In this document: positions 14,204-22,291 of the stretch, in pieces
Layout of the letters: each line of letters starts with the position of its first letter
Numbering within the stretch: the stretch's first letter is position 1
Virus record (IMG/VR): IMGVR_UViG_3300046804_005538
Coordinates: 1-52,025 of that record
Length of the DNA: 52,025 nt
Direction: 5' to 3' (one strand)
Source: a virus
Program-made: the position numbers and the translations under genes
The notes under the pieces: generated by a model
Seen by the model: only the letters and a program-made list of their open reading frames with translations
Told to the model about the DNA's origin: nothing
Database searches by the model: none

Positions 14204-15151
14204 ATGTCTTTTGCAGATCTTAAAAAACAATCCAAAATTGGTTCTCTCACCGAAAAACTGGTGAAAGAAGTTGAAAAAATGAATACTTCTACAGGTAGCG
14301 GAGAAGATGATCGTCTATGGAAACCTGAAGTTGACAAAGCTGGTAATGGTTTTGCAGTAATTCGTTTTCTTCCTGCTCCTGAGGGAGAAGATGTTCCTTG
14401 GGCAAAAATGTATTCTCACGGATTCCAAGGTCCTGGTGGGTGGTACATTGAGAATTCATTGACCACTCTTGGTCAACGAGATCCTATTTCAGAGTATAAT
14501 CGGAAACTTTGGAATAGTGGTAGCGAAAAAGATAAGGAAATTGTTCGTAAGCAGAAGCGTAAACTGTCATATTACTCCAACATTTATGTTGTAAAAGATC
14601 CTACGAATCCTCAAAATGAGGGAAAAGTATTTCTTTTTAAGTATGGCAAAAAAATCTTTGATAAGATTATGGAAGCTATGCAACCTGAATTTGAAGATGA
14701 AACTCCTATCAATCCTTTTGATTTTTGGCAAGGTGCTAACTTCAAACTGAAAATCGTCAAGAAAGATGGTTATTGGAATTATGACAAGTCAGAATTCGGT
14801 ACTGTCGAACCTCTTCTGAGTGATGATGATGCTCTTGAAGCAATCTGGAAAAAAGAGCATTCACTTGCTGCTGTAACTGCACCTGATCAATTTAAGACGT
14901 ATGAAGAACTTGAAGTTCGTATGAATTCTGTTCTTGGTCTTAAAACATCTGCTTCTCGTTCGCGTGCCGTGATGGAAGAAGAAGAACAATATGAATCTTA
15001 TGTTGATAAGTCTTCTGCAGAAAATCGGGTAGTTGAAGAACTTGAACAGTCCTATGCTCGTTCTAAGTCTCCTTCGCTTCCTAAGATCACTCAAGAAGAT
15101 GAGGATGAAGATGATGCACTTTCATATTTTCAGCGTCTTGCTGAAGAGTGA
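14204..15151 (+). CDS. 32: Gp32 single-stranded DNA-binding protein, without zinc-ligand cysteines
   Basis: 315 aa (T4: 301). The N-terminal basic region (SFADLKKQSKIGSLTEKL) fits the cooperativity domain. The OB core begins near WKPEVDKAGNGFAVIRFLPAP and includes WAKMYSHGFQGPGGWYIENS and FWQGANFKLKIVKK. The C-terminal domain is very acidic (EDEDEDDALSYF), as needed for contacts with gp59 and polymerase. In T4 a zinc site uses one His and three Cys; here the whole protein contains no Cys, so that site is absent. Gp32 coats ssDNA in replication, repair and recombination. It is preceded by a GAGGTAA Shine-Dalgarno and its own promoter. The stop abuts the minus-strand gp53 stop. Confidence 0.95.
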   Translation: MSFADLKKQSKIGSLTEKLVKEVEKMNTSTGSGEDDRLWKPEVDKAGNGFAVIRFLPAPEGEDVPWAKMYSHGFQGPGGWYIENSLTTLGQRDPISEYNRKLWNSGSEKDKEIVRKQKRKLSYYSNIYVVKDPTNPQNEGKVFLFKYGKKIFDKIMEAMQPEFEDETPINPFDFWQGANFKLKIVKKDGYWNYDKSEFGTVEPLLSDDDALEAIWKKEHSLAAVTAPDQFKTYEELEVRMNSVLGLKTSASRSRAVMEEEEQYESYVDKSSAENRVVEELEQSYARSKSPSLPKITQEDEDEDDALSYFQRLAEE

Positions 15152-15820
15152 TTAAGAATAAAGTCTGATATTATCAGCTGTTTTAAGGGTCTCAGTCTTA
15201 TATTGACTGGACCCTTCTTTATATGGCATAATTTCTTTCATATCATTTAAAACAATATTTAAATATTGTGATTTAAGTATCCAAATATTTCTTTTATCGT
15301 TTTCTATTTTTTCTTCATATTCATAATATGTAACTGGTATTGCAATATTTCTTATCTCGTTTTGAGAATCTGTAAAATAATCATAATAACTTACTGAATA
15401 ATCTGGATCAACAAAAAGTCCTTTTGGAACTATTACAACTCCTTGACTATTTCTAATTTCAGTAGTTTCGTAGTGATGGATTCCATTGTATAGAGTATTA
15501 TAGTCTCCGTATTTGTTTAATAGAAATGCATCAAAATCATTTTGGTCCAATGGCCATTCCGTTTGAATATTAATGATATTATTGCATAGAAGAACTAACC
15601 AGTCTAAAGTGGAATCATTGTAGACTTGATATGCAACGTTATCTGGTCTATCGTTTCCTTTAATTTTATATTTTGTAAAGAAGGCTAGATTTTGAAAAAT
15701 ATCTTCTCTAAGTTTTCCTTTTTTGAAAAGATTTTTTACTTGAATATAATCACCTATTTTAGCATCAGGAAGTCTGCTAACATATTCAAAATCTGGAACT
15801 TGGCGGAAATAACTTGGCAT
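15152..15820 (-). CDS. 53: Gp53 baseplate wedge subunit
   Basis: 222 aa. Start ATG at 15820 (MPSYFRQVPDFEYV), one base after the gp48 stop; the longer in-frame extension overlaps gp48. The family mark is the gp53/lysM-like segment DNVAYQVYNDSTLDWLVLLC, close to T4's VYNDKTLDWLVLLSN, followed by NNIINIQTEWPL. In T4, gp53 joins neighbouring wedges in the baseplate. It is the last gene of the minus-strand cassette. Its 3' coding end carries, on the plus strand, a hairpin that looks like the gp32 terminator. Confidence 0.85.
   Translation of the reverse strand: MPSYFRQVPDFEYVSRLPDAKIGDYIQVKNLFKKGKLREDIFQNLAFFTKYKIKGNDRPDNVAYQVYNDSTLDWLVLLCNNIINIQTEWPLDQNDFDAFLLNKYGDYNTLYNGIHHYETTEIRNSQGVVIVPKGLFVDPDYSVSYYDYFTDSQNEIRNIAIPVTYYEYEEKIENDKRNIWILKSQYLNIVLNDMKEIMPYKEGSSQYKTETLKTADNIRLYS
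15185..15222 (+). terminator. Plus-strand terminator of gp32 inside antisense gp53
   Basis: AAGGGTC (15185-15191) pairs with GACCCTT (15210-15216). Continuing inward, CAGTC (15193-15197) pairs with GACTG (15205-15209), with one bulged T and a seven-base loop. A T-rich CTTTATAT follows. There is no T-run on the minus-strand side, so it points to gp32, 34 bases upstream. Confidence 0.65.
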
Positions 15821-15821
15821 C

Positions 15822-17261
15822 TTAGTAACCCATATTAGTGTAACCATCGCCATAATCATCATCATAAAGAGGTTCTAGCTCTTGGAATTGCAAATCAAGT
15901 TGGTAAGAAACCATAGATGGTTGATTTGAATCATCAAATGCCATATAGTTTCCTTCTGGTGTGTAGTTCACGTTGCAACTTGTTAAAGCACACTCTTTAA
16001 ATCTATTTAAATATGGATGTTGTTTGTTTTGGAAAATATAAGAAATTGCAAATGTATGTGGAGATTGTAATAAAAAAGATGACTCCGATCTTTTTGGTGA
16101 CATTGCCTGTTTGAAATTTCTTATAATTTTTCTAACTTCTTCTGCTTCTTTTGAAGATCTTGGAGATAGTTTAAAACTAAAACTAAATGTGCGAAGATAT
16201 GGTGAACTGAATAATAATTCTGTATTGGGATTTATTATTGTTCCAAATTGTCTTTGCATTAAACCACCTTGACCTATTGCTGCTTCTGTTAATTTTGATA
16301 TTATTGCAGTCCTCACTCCACTTCCTGGTTTTGCTGCTTCTTCTGCAGATTTTTGTGCGCTTCCTGCAACATTACCACCTGTTATTCCAGTTTGAGCTAA
16401 ATCTCCAAATGCTTTTTGAATATCATTGAGATCTGTCCCTGACCAATTCACTTGGTTCCCATCTTGTATTCCACCTGGTATTGGTAAAACTATTGTTGCA
16501 AGTATTTCTCTTGTGCCTATTTTTGGTCTTCCTTTTTGCGATTCATCAACTTCAACTATTCTCAATCCTTTTGATTTTGGTCCAAATCCTTCAAGTCCAG
16601 ATTGTTGATATTTTACAACTGAAAATTTTATACAGTCTTGATATTCTGATTGCAAATTTAGTGGATACTTTGCACTTTCGTAATTTTGTCTTTGATTTGT
16701 TTTAATGCTCTCCAATTGTTTGTTAAAATCATCAACTTCTTCTTTTGATAGTGGTTTGGATCCTTCTTGATCTGTAGGATTTGCTGGATCTGTGGGAGCG
16801 TTTGGATCTGCTGCTCCTCCTTGGTTTGGCACTGTTTGTTGTGTTCCTAGAACTGCTTGAGTTTGTCCTACAGTATTTCCTGCCTTTATTGAAGATTTTG
16901 AAATTGTATTTCTAGTTTCTTTACTTATTTGTCCATCATATGTTTGTAATGATAATGCTGCAGTAGGTCCAAGAACAGAATTGTCTGGTTGTAAGTATTG
17001 TGTTATCCCTAGACTAAAAGCTTGCTCTGGTGTATACTTTAATAAAGTCCAATTATTTGATTGACCGTTTATTTCTGTTGTTGTTGCGGATGGTATGTAA
17101 TTTGAACCATTTGGACTATAAAGAACTGTATGTAAAGATGATCCTCTTATTGGATTTCCATTTGTATCTGTATTATACGTTGTTTCTGTTTTAAAATAGA
17201 GAGGAGAACCTCCAGGTAACGTTACTGTATATGGTTCGCTGGTTATCTTTTTTTGTGCCAT
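15822..17261 (-). CDS. 48: Gp48-like baseplate tail tube cap protein
   Basis: 479 aa. Start ATG 17261 (MAQKKITSEPYTV) with a GGGAGGGAG Shine-Dalgarno; the TTG one codon earlier is less likely. The C-terminal half has the gp48-type pattern NPNTELLFSSPYLRTFSFSFKL, QSPHTFAISYIF and CNVNYTPEGNYMAF. The N-terminal 200 residues include a Pro/Ala/Asn-rich linker (about 150-175). T4 gp48 caps the baseplate and starts tube assembly with gp54. The protein is longer than T4's 364 aa. Gp54 and gp48 share ancestry, so the two labels could be exchanged, but the size and the following gp53 favour gp48. Confidence 0.75.
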   Translation of the reverse strand: MAQKKITSEPYTVTLPGGSPLYFKTETTYNTDTNGNPIRGSSLHTVLYSPNGSNYIPSATTTEINGQSNNWTLLKYTPEQAFSLGITQYLQPDNSVLGPTAALSLQTYDGQISKETRNTISKSSIKAGNTVGQTQAVLGTQQTVPNQGGAADPNAPTDPANPTDQEGSKPLSKEEVDDFNKQLESIKTNQRQNYESAKYPLNLQSEYQDCIKFSVVKYQQSGLEGFGPKSKGLRIVEVDESQKGRPKIGTREILATIVLPIPGGIQDGNQVNWSGTDLNDIQKAFGDLAQTGITGGNVAGSAQKSAEEAAKPGSGVRTAIISKLTEAAIGQGGLMQRQFGTIINPNTELLFSSPYLRTFSFSFKLSPRSSKEAEEVRKIIRNFKQAMSPKRSESSFLLQSPHTFAISYIFQNKQHPYLNRFKECALTSCNVNYTPEGNYMAFDDSNQPSMVSYQLDLQFQELEPLYDDDYGDGYTNMGY

Positions 17262-17334
17262 CAAACTCCCTCCCTACTAAGAGGATAAACAATCTCAATT
17301 TTTTGTAGAGTATGAGACATTGATGAGAGGGGTT

Positions 17335-17727
17335 TTATTTATTTAGACGGAATTTTGCATATGGAATGGAAAGCATTTCATCAAGTTCATCGTATTTAAT
17401 TACGTGAAGTTTTCCTAAAACTTCTTCCCAAGTATATTGTCTCGATTTTCTCCAGTGAAAATTGATTGCTTTAAACCCCCATTTTTCTAAAGATGTGCAA
17501 GCAATTAGTGGGTGTTGGTCATATTCTATATCTGGAGTTTTTGGGGAGTATAAAAATGTATAAAACTTTCCTGGTTCTGGATATAATACTTCTTCCTTTA
17601 ATACATCCATTATAATCAGCATCAAATCTTCTGCATCTGTTGCATTTGATTGAATTATTCTTTTTTTGAGTTCTTTTATTCTTGGAGGAGTACTATTTTT
17701 AATATAGTTTCCAAAACCTTCTGCCAT
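17335..17727 (-). CDS. Conserved T4-like marine phage protein, unknown, 130 aa
   Basis: The protein has a helical N-terminal half and a mixed C-terminal half with KFYTFLYSPKTPDIEYDQH and KWGFKAINFHWRKSRQYTW. I recognise it as conserved in marine T4-like phages but know no function. It lies between gp4 and gp48 on the minus strand and overlaps the gp4 stop (TAATG). Position suggests a virion or assembly protein. A 73-base gap separates it from gp48. Confidence 0.65.
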   Translation of the reverse strand: MAEGFGNYIKNSTPPRIKELKKRIIQSNATDAEDLMLIIMDVLKEEVLYPEPGKFYTFLYSPKTPDIEYDQHPLIACTSLEKWGFKAINFHWRKSRQYTWEEVLGKLHVIKYDELDEMLSIPYAKFRLNK

Positions 17728-18170
17728 TATTTAATACCCAATTCTTTTTCTGTAATAACAACAAATTCAAGCATTCTATCAGCACACCACTCTTTTGCCG
17801 CTTTCCATTTTGCTTGATTTACTGCATATGTAGCACATTCGTGAATATATGATTTTGTTACTTTACTCTTTGGTTGTGGAGGAATAGTTTGTTTTGCTGG
17901 TTTTACCTCAACGATATATGTTTTAATCTTCCCCGTTTCTTCTTTTACTTTAATTATAAAGTCTGGAAAATATCTACAAACTCTTTCTTTTGCTGGATTG
18001 TAGTATGGAATAAAAAATTCTTCACTTCCCCATTCAATAATACTTTCATTTAAATCACACCAGTGGCAGAAACGTCTTTCCCAACTACTTCTACAAATAA
18101 TATTGTTGGGATCTCCTTTATATTTTTTGGGAAATGATGGTTTGTATTTACTTTTTATGCTTTCTGCCAT
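17727..18170 (-). CDS. 4: Gp4 head completion protein
   Basis: 147 aa (T4 gp4 about 150). SSWERRFCHWCDLNESIIEW, IPYYNP and RYFPDFIIKV are family hallmarks. The PDF Asp with the later YIVEVKP gives a PD-(D/E)XK/TnsA-like nuclease pattern. In T4 gp4 (gp50/65) is needed to complete DNA-filled heads before tail joining. It is the first gene of the minus-strand cassette and lies 34 bases from a minus-strand late promoter. Confidence 0.88.
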   Translation of the reverse strand: MAESIKSKYKPSFPKKYKGDPNNIICRSSWERRFCHWCDLNESIIEWGSEEFFIPYYNPAKERVCRYFPDFIIKVKEETGKIKTYIVEVKPAKQTIPPQPKSKVTKSYIHECATYAVNQAKWKAAKEWCADRMLEFVVITEKELGIK

Positions 18171-18203
18171 TATCCTTACTACATAATATATACCAGATAA
18201 AAA

Positions 18204-18211
18204 TATTTATA
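18204..18211 (-). promoter_or_regulatory. Minus-strand late promoter TATAAATA for gp4-gp48-gp53
   Basis: The plus strand reads TATTTATA, so the minus strand has a perfect late octamer. It is the only such element seen on this strand and precedes gp4 by 33 bases. Confidence 0.7.
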
Positions 18212-18212
18212 A

Positions 18213-19121
18213 ATGCCTACGCCAACGTCATTATCTGTTATAAAATCTAATATTCTTAGACCCGCTCTAACTTCTCATTTTGAAGTTCAAGTTCCTATAC
18301 CGGATAAGATACAGAAAAATGTAATAGAAAATGTAGGAATAAATCTGGGATCATTGGATCAAAATAAATTAAATTTATTATGCTCTGAAGTTTCTTTACC
18401 CGGATCGTCGTTGGCAACTTTGGAAATTAATAATGATTATACCGGTGTTACGGAAAGACACGCTCATAGAAGAATTTATGATGATAGAATAGATTTTACT
18501 TTTTATGTGGATGCTGAAAAATATTTACCTATTGTTGTTTTTGAATCTTGGATGAAATATATTGCAGGAGAATCTGTTACTCCAGATGAGAAAATGAGAG
18601 GAGGTATTGGAGTGAAGAGTCCTTCTTATTTTTATAGAGTTAGATATCCAGATAGCTATGTTTCGGATCAAGGATTAAAAGTCATTAAATTTGAAAGGGA
18701 TTATAAGAGTCGTTTGGAATATGAATTTATCAGAGCATATCCAATTAGTCTGTCTTCTATGCCTGTTTCATATGATTCATCTTCTCTATTGAAATGCACT
18801 GTATCTATGACATATATTAGATATATTTTATCTGCTCTTCCATTTTCTCCAGCTGATCCCAAATCTGTTGCTGAGCAAGGTACTCCTCAACAACAAGCAG
18901 ATATTAATAGCAATTTATCTGGAATAGGAGCTTTATCGTCAAATATCCCAGGATTTTCTGTTGGTGGAATTCCTGCTTCTGCTGCAAACTCTTCTGGAAA
19001 TGCTGCCGCAAATTATTTGACCGATCAAAATAGGGCATTTGAATTTGCTGCTTCTAGCAGTGGAGGTTCTTTTAATGACAGAGGACTTTTTAATACCCCA
19101 TCAAGAACAATACAGCAGTAA
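18213..19121 (+). CDS. 54: Gp54-like baseplate tail tube initiator
   Basis: 302 aa (T4 gp54: 320). It has a tube-protein type core: LCSEVSLPGSSLATLEIN, DYTGVTERHAHRRIYDD, DFTFYVD and YPISLSSMPVSYDSS, resembling gp54 and gp19. The C-terminal 80 residues are low-complexity Ala/Ser/Gly/Asn. It would sit on gp48 and nucleate the tail tube. The start is two bases from the divergent promoter region, so its own promoter is not obvious. gp48 is on the opposite strand just upstream. Confidence 0.72.
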   Translation: MPTPTSLSVIKSNILRPALTSHFEVQVPIPDKIQKNVIENVGINLGSLDQNKLNLLCSEVSLPGSSLATLEINNDYTGVTERHAHRRIYDDRIDFTFYVDAEKYLPIVVFESWMKYIAGESVTPDEKMRGGIGVKSPSYFYRVRYPDSYVSDQGLKVIKFERDYKSRLEYEFIRAYPISLSSMPVSYDSSSLLKCTVSMTYIRYILSALPFSPADPKSVAEQGTPQQQADINSNLSGIGALSSNIPGFSVGGIPASAANSSGNAAANYLTDQNRAFEFAASSSGGSFNDRGLFNTPSRTIQQ

Positions 19122-19141
19122 CTGACAACCTTAATGTAAGT

Positions 19142-19149
19142 CATAAATA
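19142..19149 (+). promoter_or_regulatory. Late promoter CATAAATA before gp26
   Basis: Exact NATAAATA match in the gap between the gp54-like gene and gp26, 28 bases before the ATG. Confidence 0.7.
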
Positions 19150-19177
19150 ATCACACTGAATCATTCTATAGGTCATT

Positions 19178-19897
19178 ATGCCTTTACCAAAGATCTCTAC
19201 ACCAACATATGAGTTGGAATTGCCTTCAACTGGACAAACCATACATTATAGACCATTTCTAGTAAAAGAAGAAAAGGTTCTAGTCATTGCATTAGAAAGT
19301 GAGGATACAAAACAAATTACTAATGCAATTAAAAATGTTATTAAAAATTGTATTCTATCAAAAGGAATTAAAGTAGAATCTTTACCAACTTTTGATATTG
19401 AATATTTGTTTCTCAACATTCGTGGAAAGTCTGTTGGCGAAGAAATTGAAGTTAATATTATTTGCCCAGATGATGAAACGACAACAACTAAAGTAACTTT
19501 GAATCTTGATGATATCAGAGTTCAAAAAACTGGCGATCATACGAATAGAATTAAAGTAGATTCTAATATTATGATGGAAATGAAGTATCCATCTCTAGAT
19601 CAATTTATTAAAAATAATTTTGATTTTAGTGATGCTAATACTATGGATCAATCTTTTGATTTGATTGCATCTTGTATTGATAAGATTTATACTGAAGATG
19701 AAGTTTGGTCTACTTCTGATGTCACTAAGAAAGAACTTGTTGATTTCTTAGAGCAAATGAATTCTTCACAGTTTAAAGAGATTGAAAAGTTCTTTGAAAC
19801 GATGCCAAAACTTTCTCACAAATTAAAAGTTACTAATCCAAACACAAAAGTTGAGAGTGAAGTGGTACTAGAAGGGTTAGCATCTTTTTTCGCATAG
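19178..19897 (+). CDS. 26: Gp26 baseplate hub subunit
   Basis: 239 aa. The N-terminus YELELPSTGQTIHYRPFLVKEEKVLVIALES is typical of the T4-like gp26/T4_baseplate family, followed by NIRGKSVGEEIEVNIICP. The rest is helical and acidic. In T4, gp26 is a hub component or assembly factor (208 aa). It is preceded by a late promoter and followed by gp51, the usual cyanophage arrangement. Confidence 0.88.
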   Translation: MPLPKISTPTYELELPSTGQTIHYRPFLVKEEKVLVIALESEDTKQITNAIKNVIKNCILSKGIKVESLPTFDIEYLFLNIRGKSVGEEIEVNIICPDDETTTTKVTLNLDDIRVQKTGDHTNRIKVDSNIMMEMKYPSLDQFIKNNFDFSDANTMDQSFDLIASCIDKIYTEDEVWSTSDVTKKELVDFLEQMNSSQFKEIEKFFETMPKLSHKLKVTNPNTKVESEVVLEGLASFFA

Positions 19898-19908
19898 GTC
19901 TAGTCCAT

Positions 19909-20088
19909 ATGGACTTGGAAAGTTATTTTCGACTTAATTTTGCCCTAATGCAGTATCATAAATACTCTTTGACAGAGATTGAAAATATGGTTCCTTGGGA
20001 AAGGGACATTTATGTTTCTTTATTGCAACAGCATCTTGAAGAAGAAAAATTAAAACAGCAACAGTCGAATGGCAATCAGTTCTTCTAG
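19909..20088 (+). CDS. 51: Gp51-like baseplate hub assembly protein, 59 aa
   Basis: ATG 19909, 11 bases after gp26. The product begins MDLESYFRLNFALMQYHKYS, continues LTEIENMVPWERDIYVSLL and ends in a Gln-rich tail. This matches the small cyanophage protein annotated as hub assembly gp51. In T4 gp51 is a catalytic factor for hub assembly. Its end overlaps the next gene by 20 bases. It contains a late promoter octamer. Confidence 0.72.
   Translation: MDLESYFRLNFALMQYHKYSLTEIENMVPWERDIYVSLLQQHLEEEKLKQQQSNGNQFF
19957..19964 (+). promoter_or_regulatory. Late promoter CATAAATA inside gp51
   Basis: Exact NATAAATA match within gp51 coding DNA, 105 bases before the tape-measure-like gene. Could boost that gene, or be a chance match. 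Confidence 0.45.
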
Positions 20089-22282
20089 TATTGTAAAAAC
20101 AGCAAAAGCGAAGAATGGTCGTGCCTTAGTAGACGAAAAAATAGATGAAAGGATATTACGAATTATTGGTTTAGAAGATGTTTTTGATATTGATTATGAT
20201 ACCTATGCTTCTCTCTTAAGAGAGAGAATGGCTTCTGCAAGGATGACAAAACAAACTCTTCCTACAGAAGAAATTGAAATTATTACAAATGAATGGAAGA
20301 GGGTAAAGGGTAAAAAAGGTAGATTTAAAGTTAAAAAAATTAATGCAACAAGCTTTAAAAGGGGTACTGCTGTTGATATTAATTTAGGAAAACAGAAATT
20401 ACTTCCTGGAATTAAGCGACTTGCTTTACCACCTTCCGTTGGTAAAATGTCTGGGGGAGATGATCTTTCTGAAATTAAAAATCTCCTTGCAGAAATTATT
20501 AAAAATTTAACTCAGCAAAATAAAACACAAAAGGAAGCGACTGATAGGTCAAGAAAAGAAGATGAAAATGCAAGAAGAGCACTTGCTGAATCAAAATTAG
20601 AGAAGGGTTTTAAAGTTGCAATTAAAGCTGCTGAAAAAATAATTGCCCCAATAAAATCTTTTTTGAGAAGAATTATTGATTTCTTTATGGCAATCTTTTG
20701 GGGAAAAGTATTCCTCAAACTTTTGGATTGGTTTGCTGATCCAGCAAATAAGAAAAAAATTGATTCTCTATTCAGATTTCTTGGCGATCATTGGCCAAAA
20801 CTTTTAGCACTTTATTTGAGATTTGGTACTGGTCTTGGTAAGTTTGTTGGCGGATTTACGAAGTTAGTATTCTTCGGCACAAGAAAATTACTTCAAGTTG
20901 TTGCTCAAATGCTTGGAGCAAAGGCAGCAGCAAGATTTCTTGGTGGGCGTGGTGGAAGATTAGTTTCGGCAGGATTGCAAGTTGCTACAACTGTCGGAAC
21001 CACAATGGCATTAAGTGGTGGTATTGAAAATTTTGTTGGTGGTAATGAAAAGGATGAGAAACCTAAAACGCCAAGATTTTCTGGTGGTGGATTAGCAAAT
21101 CTTAAAAAGATGTTCGGATTTTTTGGTGGAGGTCCAGGACATGTAAGTGGTCAAAAAGGAGTTGACAAGATACCTGCAATGTTGAGTGATGGTGAATTTG
21201 TTATGTCTCGCGGAGCAGTTCAAAAGTATGGAGTTGGTACATTAGAGGCAATGAATGCTGCCGGTGGTGGAACTAATAGACCACGGATGATAAGTGGAAT
21301 ACCTCACGCCGCCGGTGGTGGATTAATGTCCTCAAATCCTTTTTCTGGATTGTTAAGAGTTGGATCTTCAATTGCATCTTTGGTAACAAAACCATTTTCA
21401 AAACCTACACAATCTTCATCTGCAAGTAGACCAATACCATTTGATAGTAGAGCATATACTTCATCATTAACATCATCAGCTTCTAGAATGATGAATGAGA
21501 GGTGGAGTTATGCTTCTCAGGGTGGTGATGCATCAAATGGATGTGCTCCTGCAATTAATGAGGTTTATAGGAGAGCTGGTTTATCAATACCTTGGAAATC
21601 TGTTAAAAGAATAAATTATGTTCCGGACATTTATCGTTCTTTGAATGGAAGTTTTCCTAGAGTTAGTGAAAATCAAAGAACCCCCGGTGATATTGTAATC
21701 TGGAAAGATACTGGATATCCTGCAGGTAGCGGTAAAGATCCATATGGGCATATTGGAATTGTTATGCCAGGTGGTAAAATTGCAAATAATTCTTTCGGAA
21801 AAGGAACTTTTACAAATTTAAACACTCCTGATGAAGCTAGATCTTGGTGGCCTCATACTAAAGAATTGATTTATTTTAGGCATCCTCAAGTTCAACAATC
21901 TCTTGTTGCAGCAAAACCCAAACCCAAACCAAATTCGCAAACTTCACCTTCAACTTCTACTCAAACTGCATCAAGACCAAGACAACCTTCTCTTGTTGAG
22001 AGATTTACTTCAGTTTTTATTCCACCAGCTCAGGCAAAAGAACCTAGATACGCAAAAGGTGGGATGGTTGGATCTCCAGTCAAACTATCAAAATCTTCAA
22101 GATTAAATAATATTTCTCCCCCATCAAGACCTCAGTTGATTGTCACAACTTTCAATGAAACTAAGACTGCGAATATGCCATCTTCAGCAACTCCAGGATC
22201 ACCAAAAGTTCCTTCTTTTAGTACTAAACATCCTGATACTACTGCTTATATTAGAAGATTGAAGATATCTGGAATAGCATAA
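20069..22282 (+). CDS. Tape-measure-like tail protein with NlpC/P60- or CHAP-like peptidase domain
   Basis: 737 aa. Residues 1-110 are charged. About 125-180 is a helical coiled-coil-like region (SEIKNLLAEIIKNLTQQNK). About 185-330 is hydrophobic/amphipathic. About 340-410 is Gly-rich with the tape-measure motif VDKIPAMLSDGEFVMSRGAVQKYG. About 480-615 forms a CHAP/NlpC-like domain: catalytic Cys492 in NGCAPAINEVYRRAG, PGDIVIW, and His561 in GHIGIVMPGGKIANNS. The tail is Pro/Ser-rich. It likely combines a length-determining or hub role (place of T4 gp29/gp28) with a cell-wall-cutting domain. It overlaps gp51 and is followed after nine bases by a longer protein of the same type. Confidence 0.75.
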   Translation: MAISSSSIVKTAKAKNGRALVDEKIDERILRIIGLEDVFDIDYDTYASLLRERMASARMTKQTLPTEEIEIITNEWKRVKGKKGRFKVKKINATSFKRGTAVDINLGKQKLLPGIKRLALPPSVGKMSGGDDLSEIKNLLAEIIKNLTQQNKTQKEATDRSRKEDENARRALAESKLEKGFKVAIKAAEKIIAPIKSFLRRIIDFFMAIFWGKVFLKLLDWFADPANKKKIDSLFRFLGDHWPKLLALYLRFGTGLGKFVGGFTKLVFFGTRKLLQVVAQMLGAKAAARFLGGRGGRLVSAGLQVATTVGTTMALSGGIENFVGGNEKDEKPKTPRFSGGGLANLKKMFGFFGGGPGHVSGQKGVDKIPAMLSDGEFVMSRGAVQKYGVGTLEAMNAAGGGTNRPRMISGIPHAAGGGLMSSNPFSGLLRVGSSIASLVTKPFSKPTQSSSASRPIPFDSRAYTSSLTSSASRMMNERWSYASQGGDASNGCAPAINEVYRRAGLSIPWKSVKRINYVPDIYRSLNGSFPRVSENQRTPGDIVIWKDTGYPAGSGKDPYGHIGIVMPGGKIANNSFGKGTFTNLNTPDEARSWWPHTKELIYFRHPQVQQSLVAAKPKPKPNSQTSPSTSTQTASRPRQPSLVERFTSVFIPPAQAKEPRYAKGGMVGSPVKLSKSSRLNNISPPSRPQLIVTTFNETKTANMPSSATPGSPKVPSFSTKHPDTTAYIRRLKISGIA

Positions 22283-22291
22283 TAAAAATAT

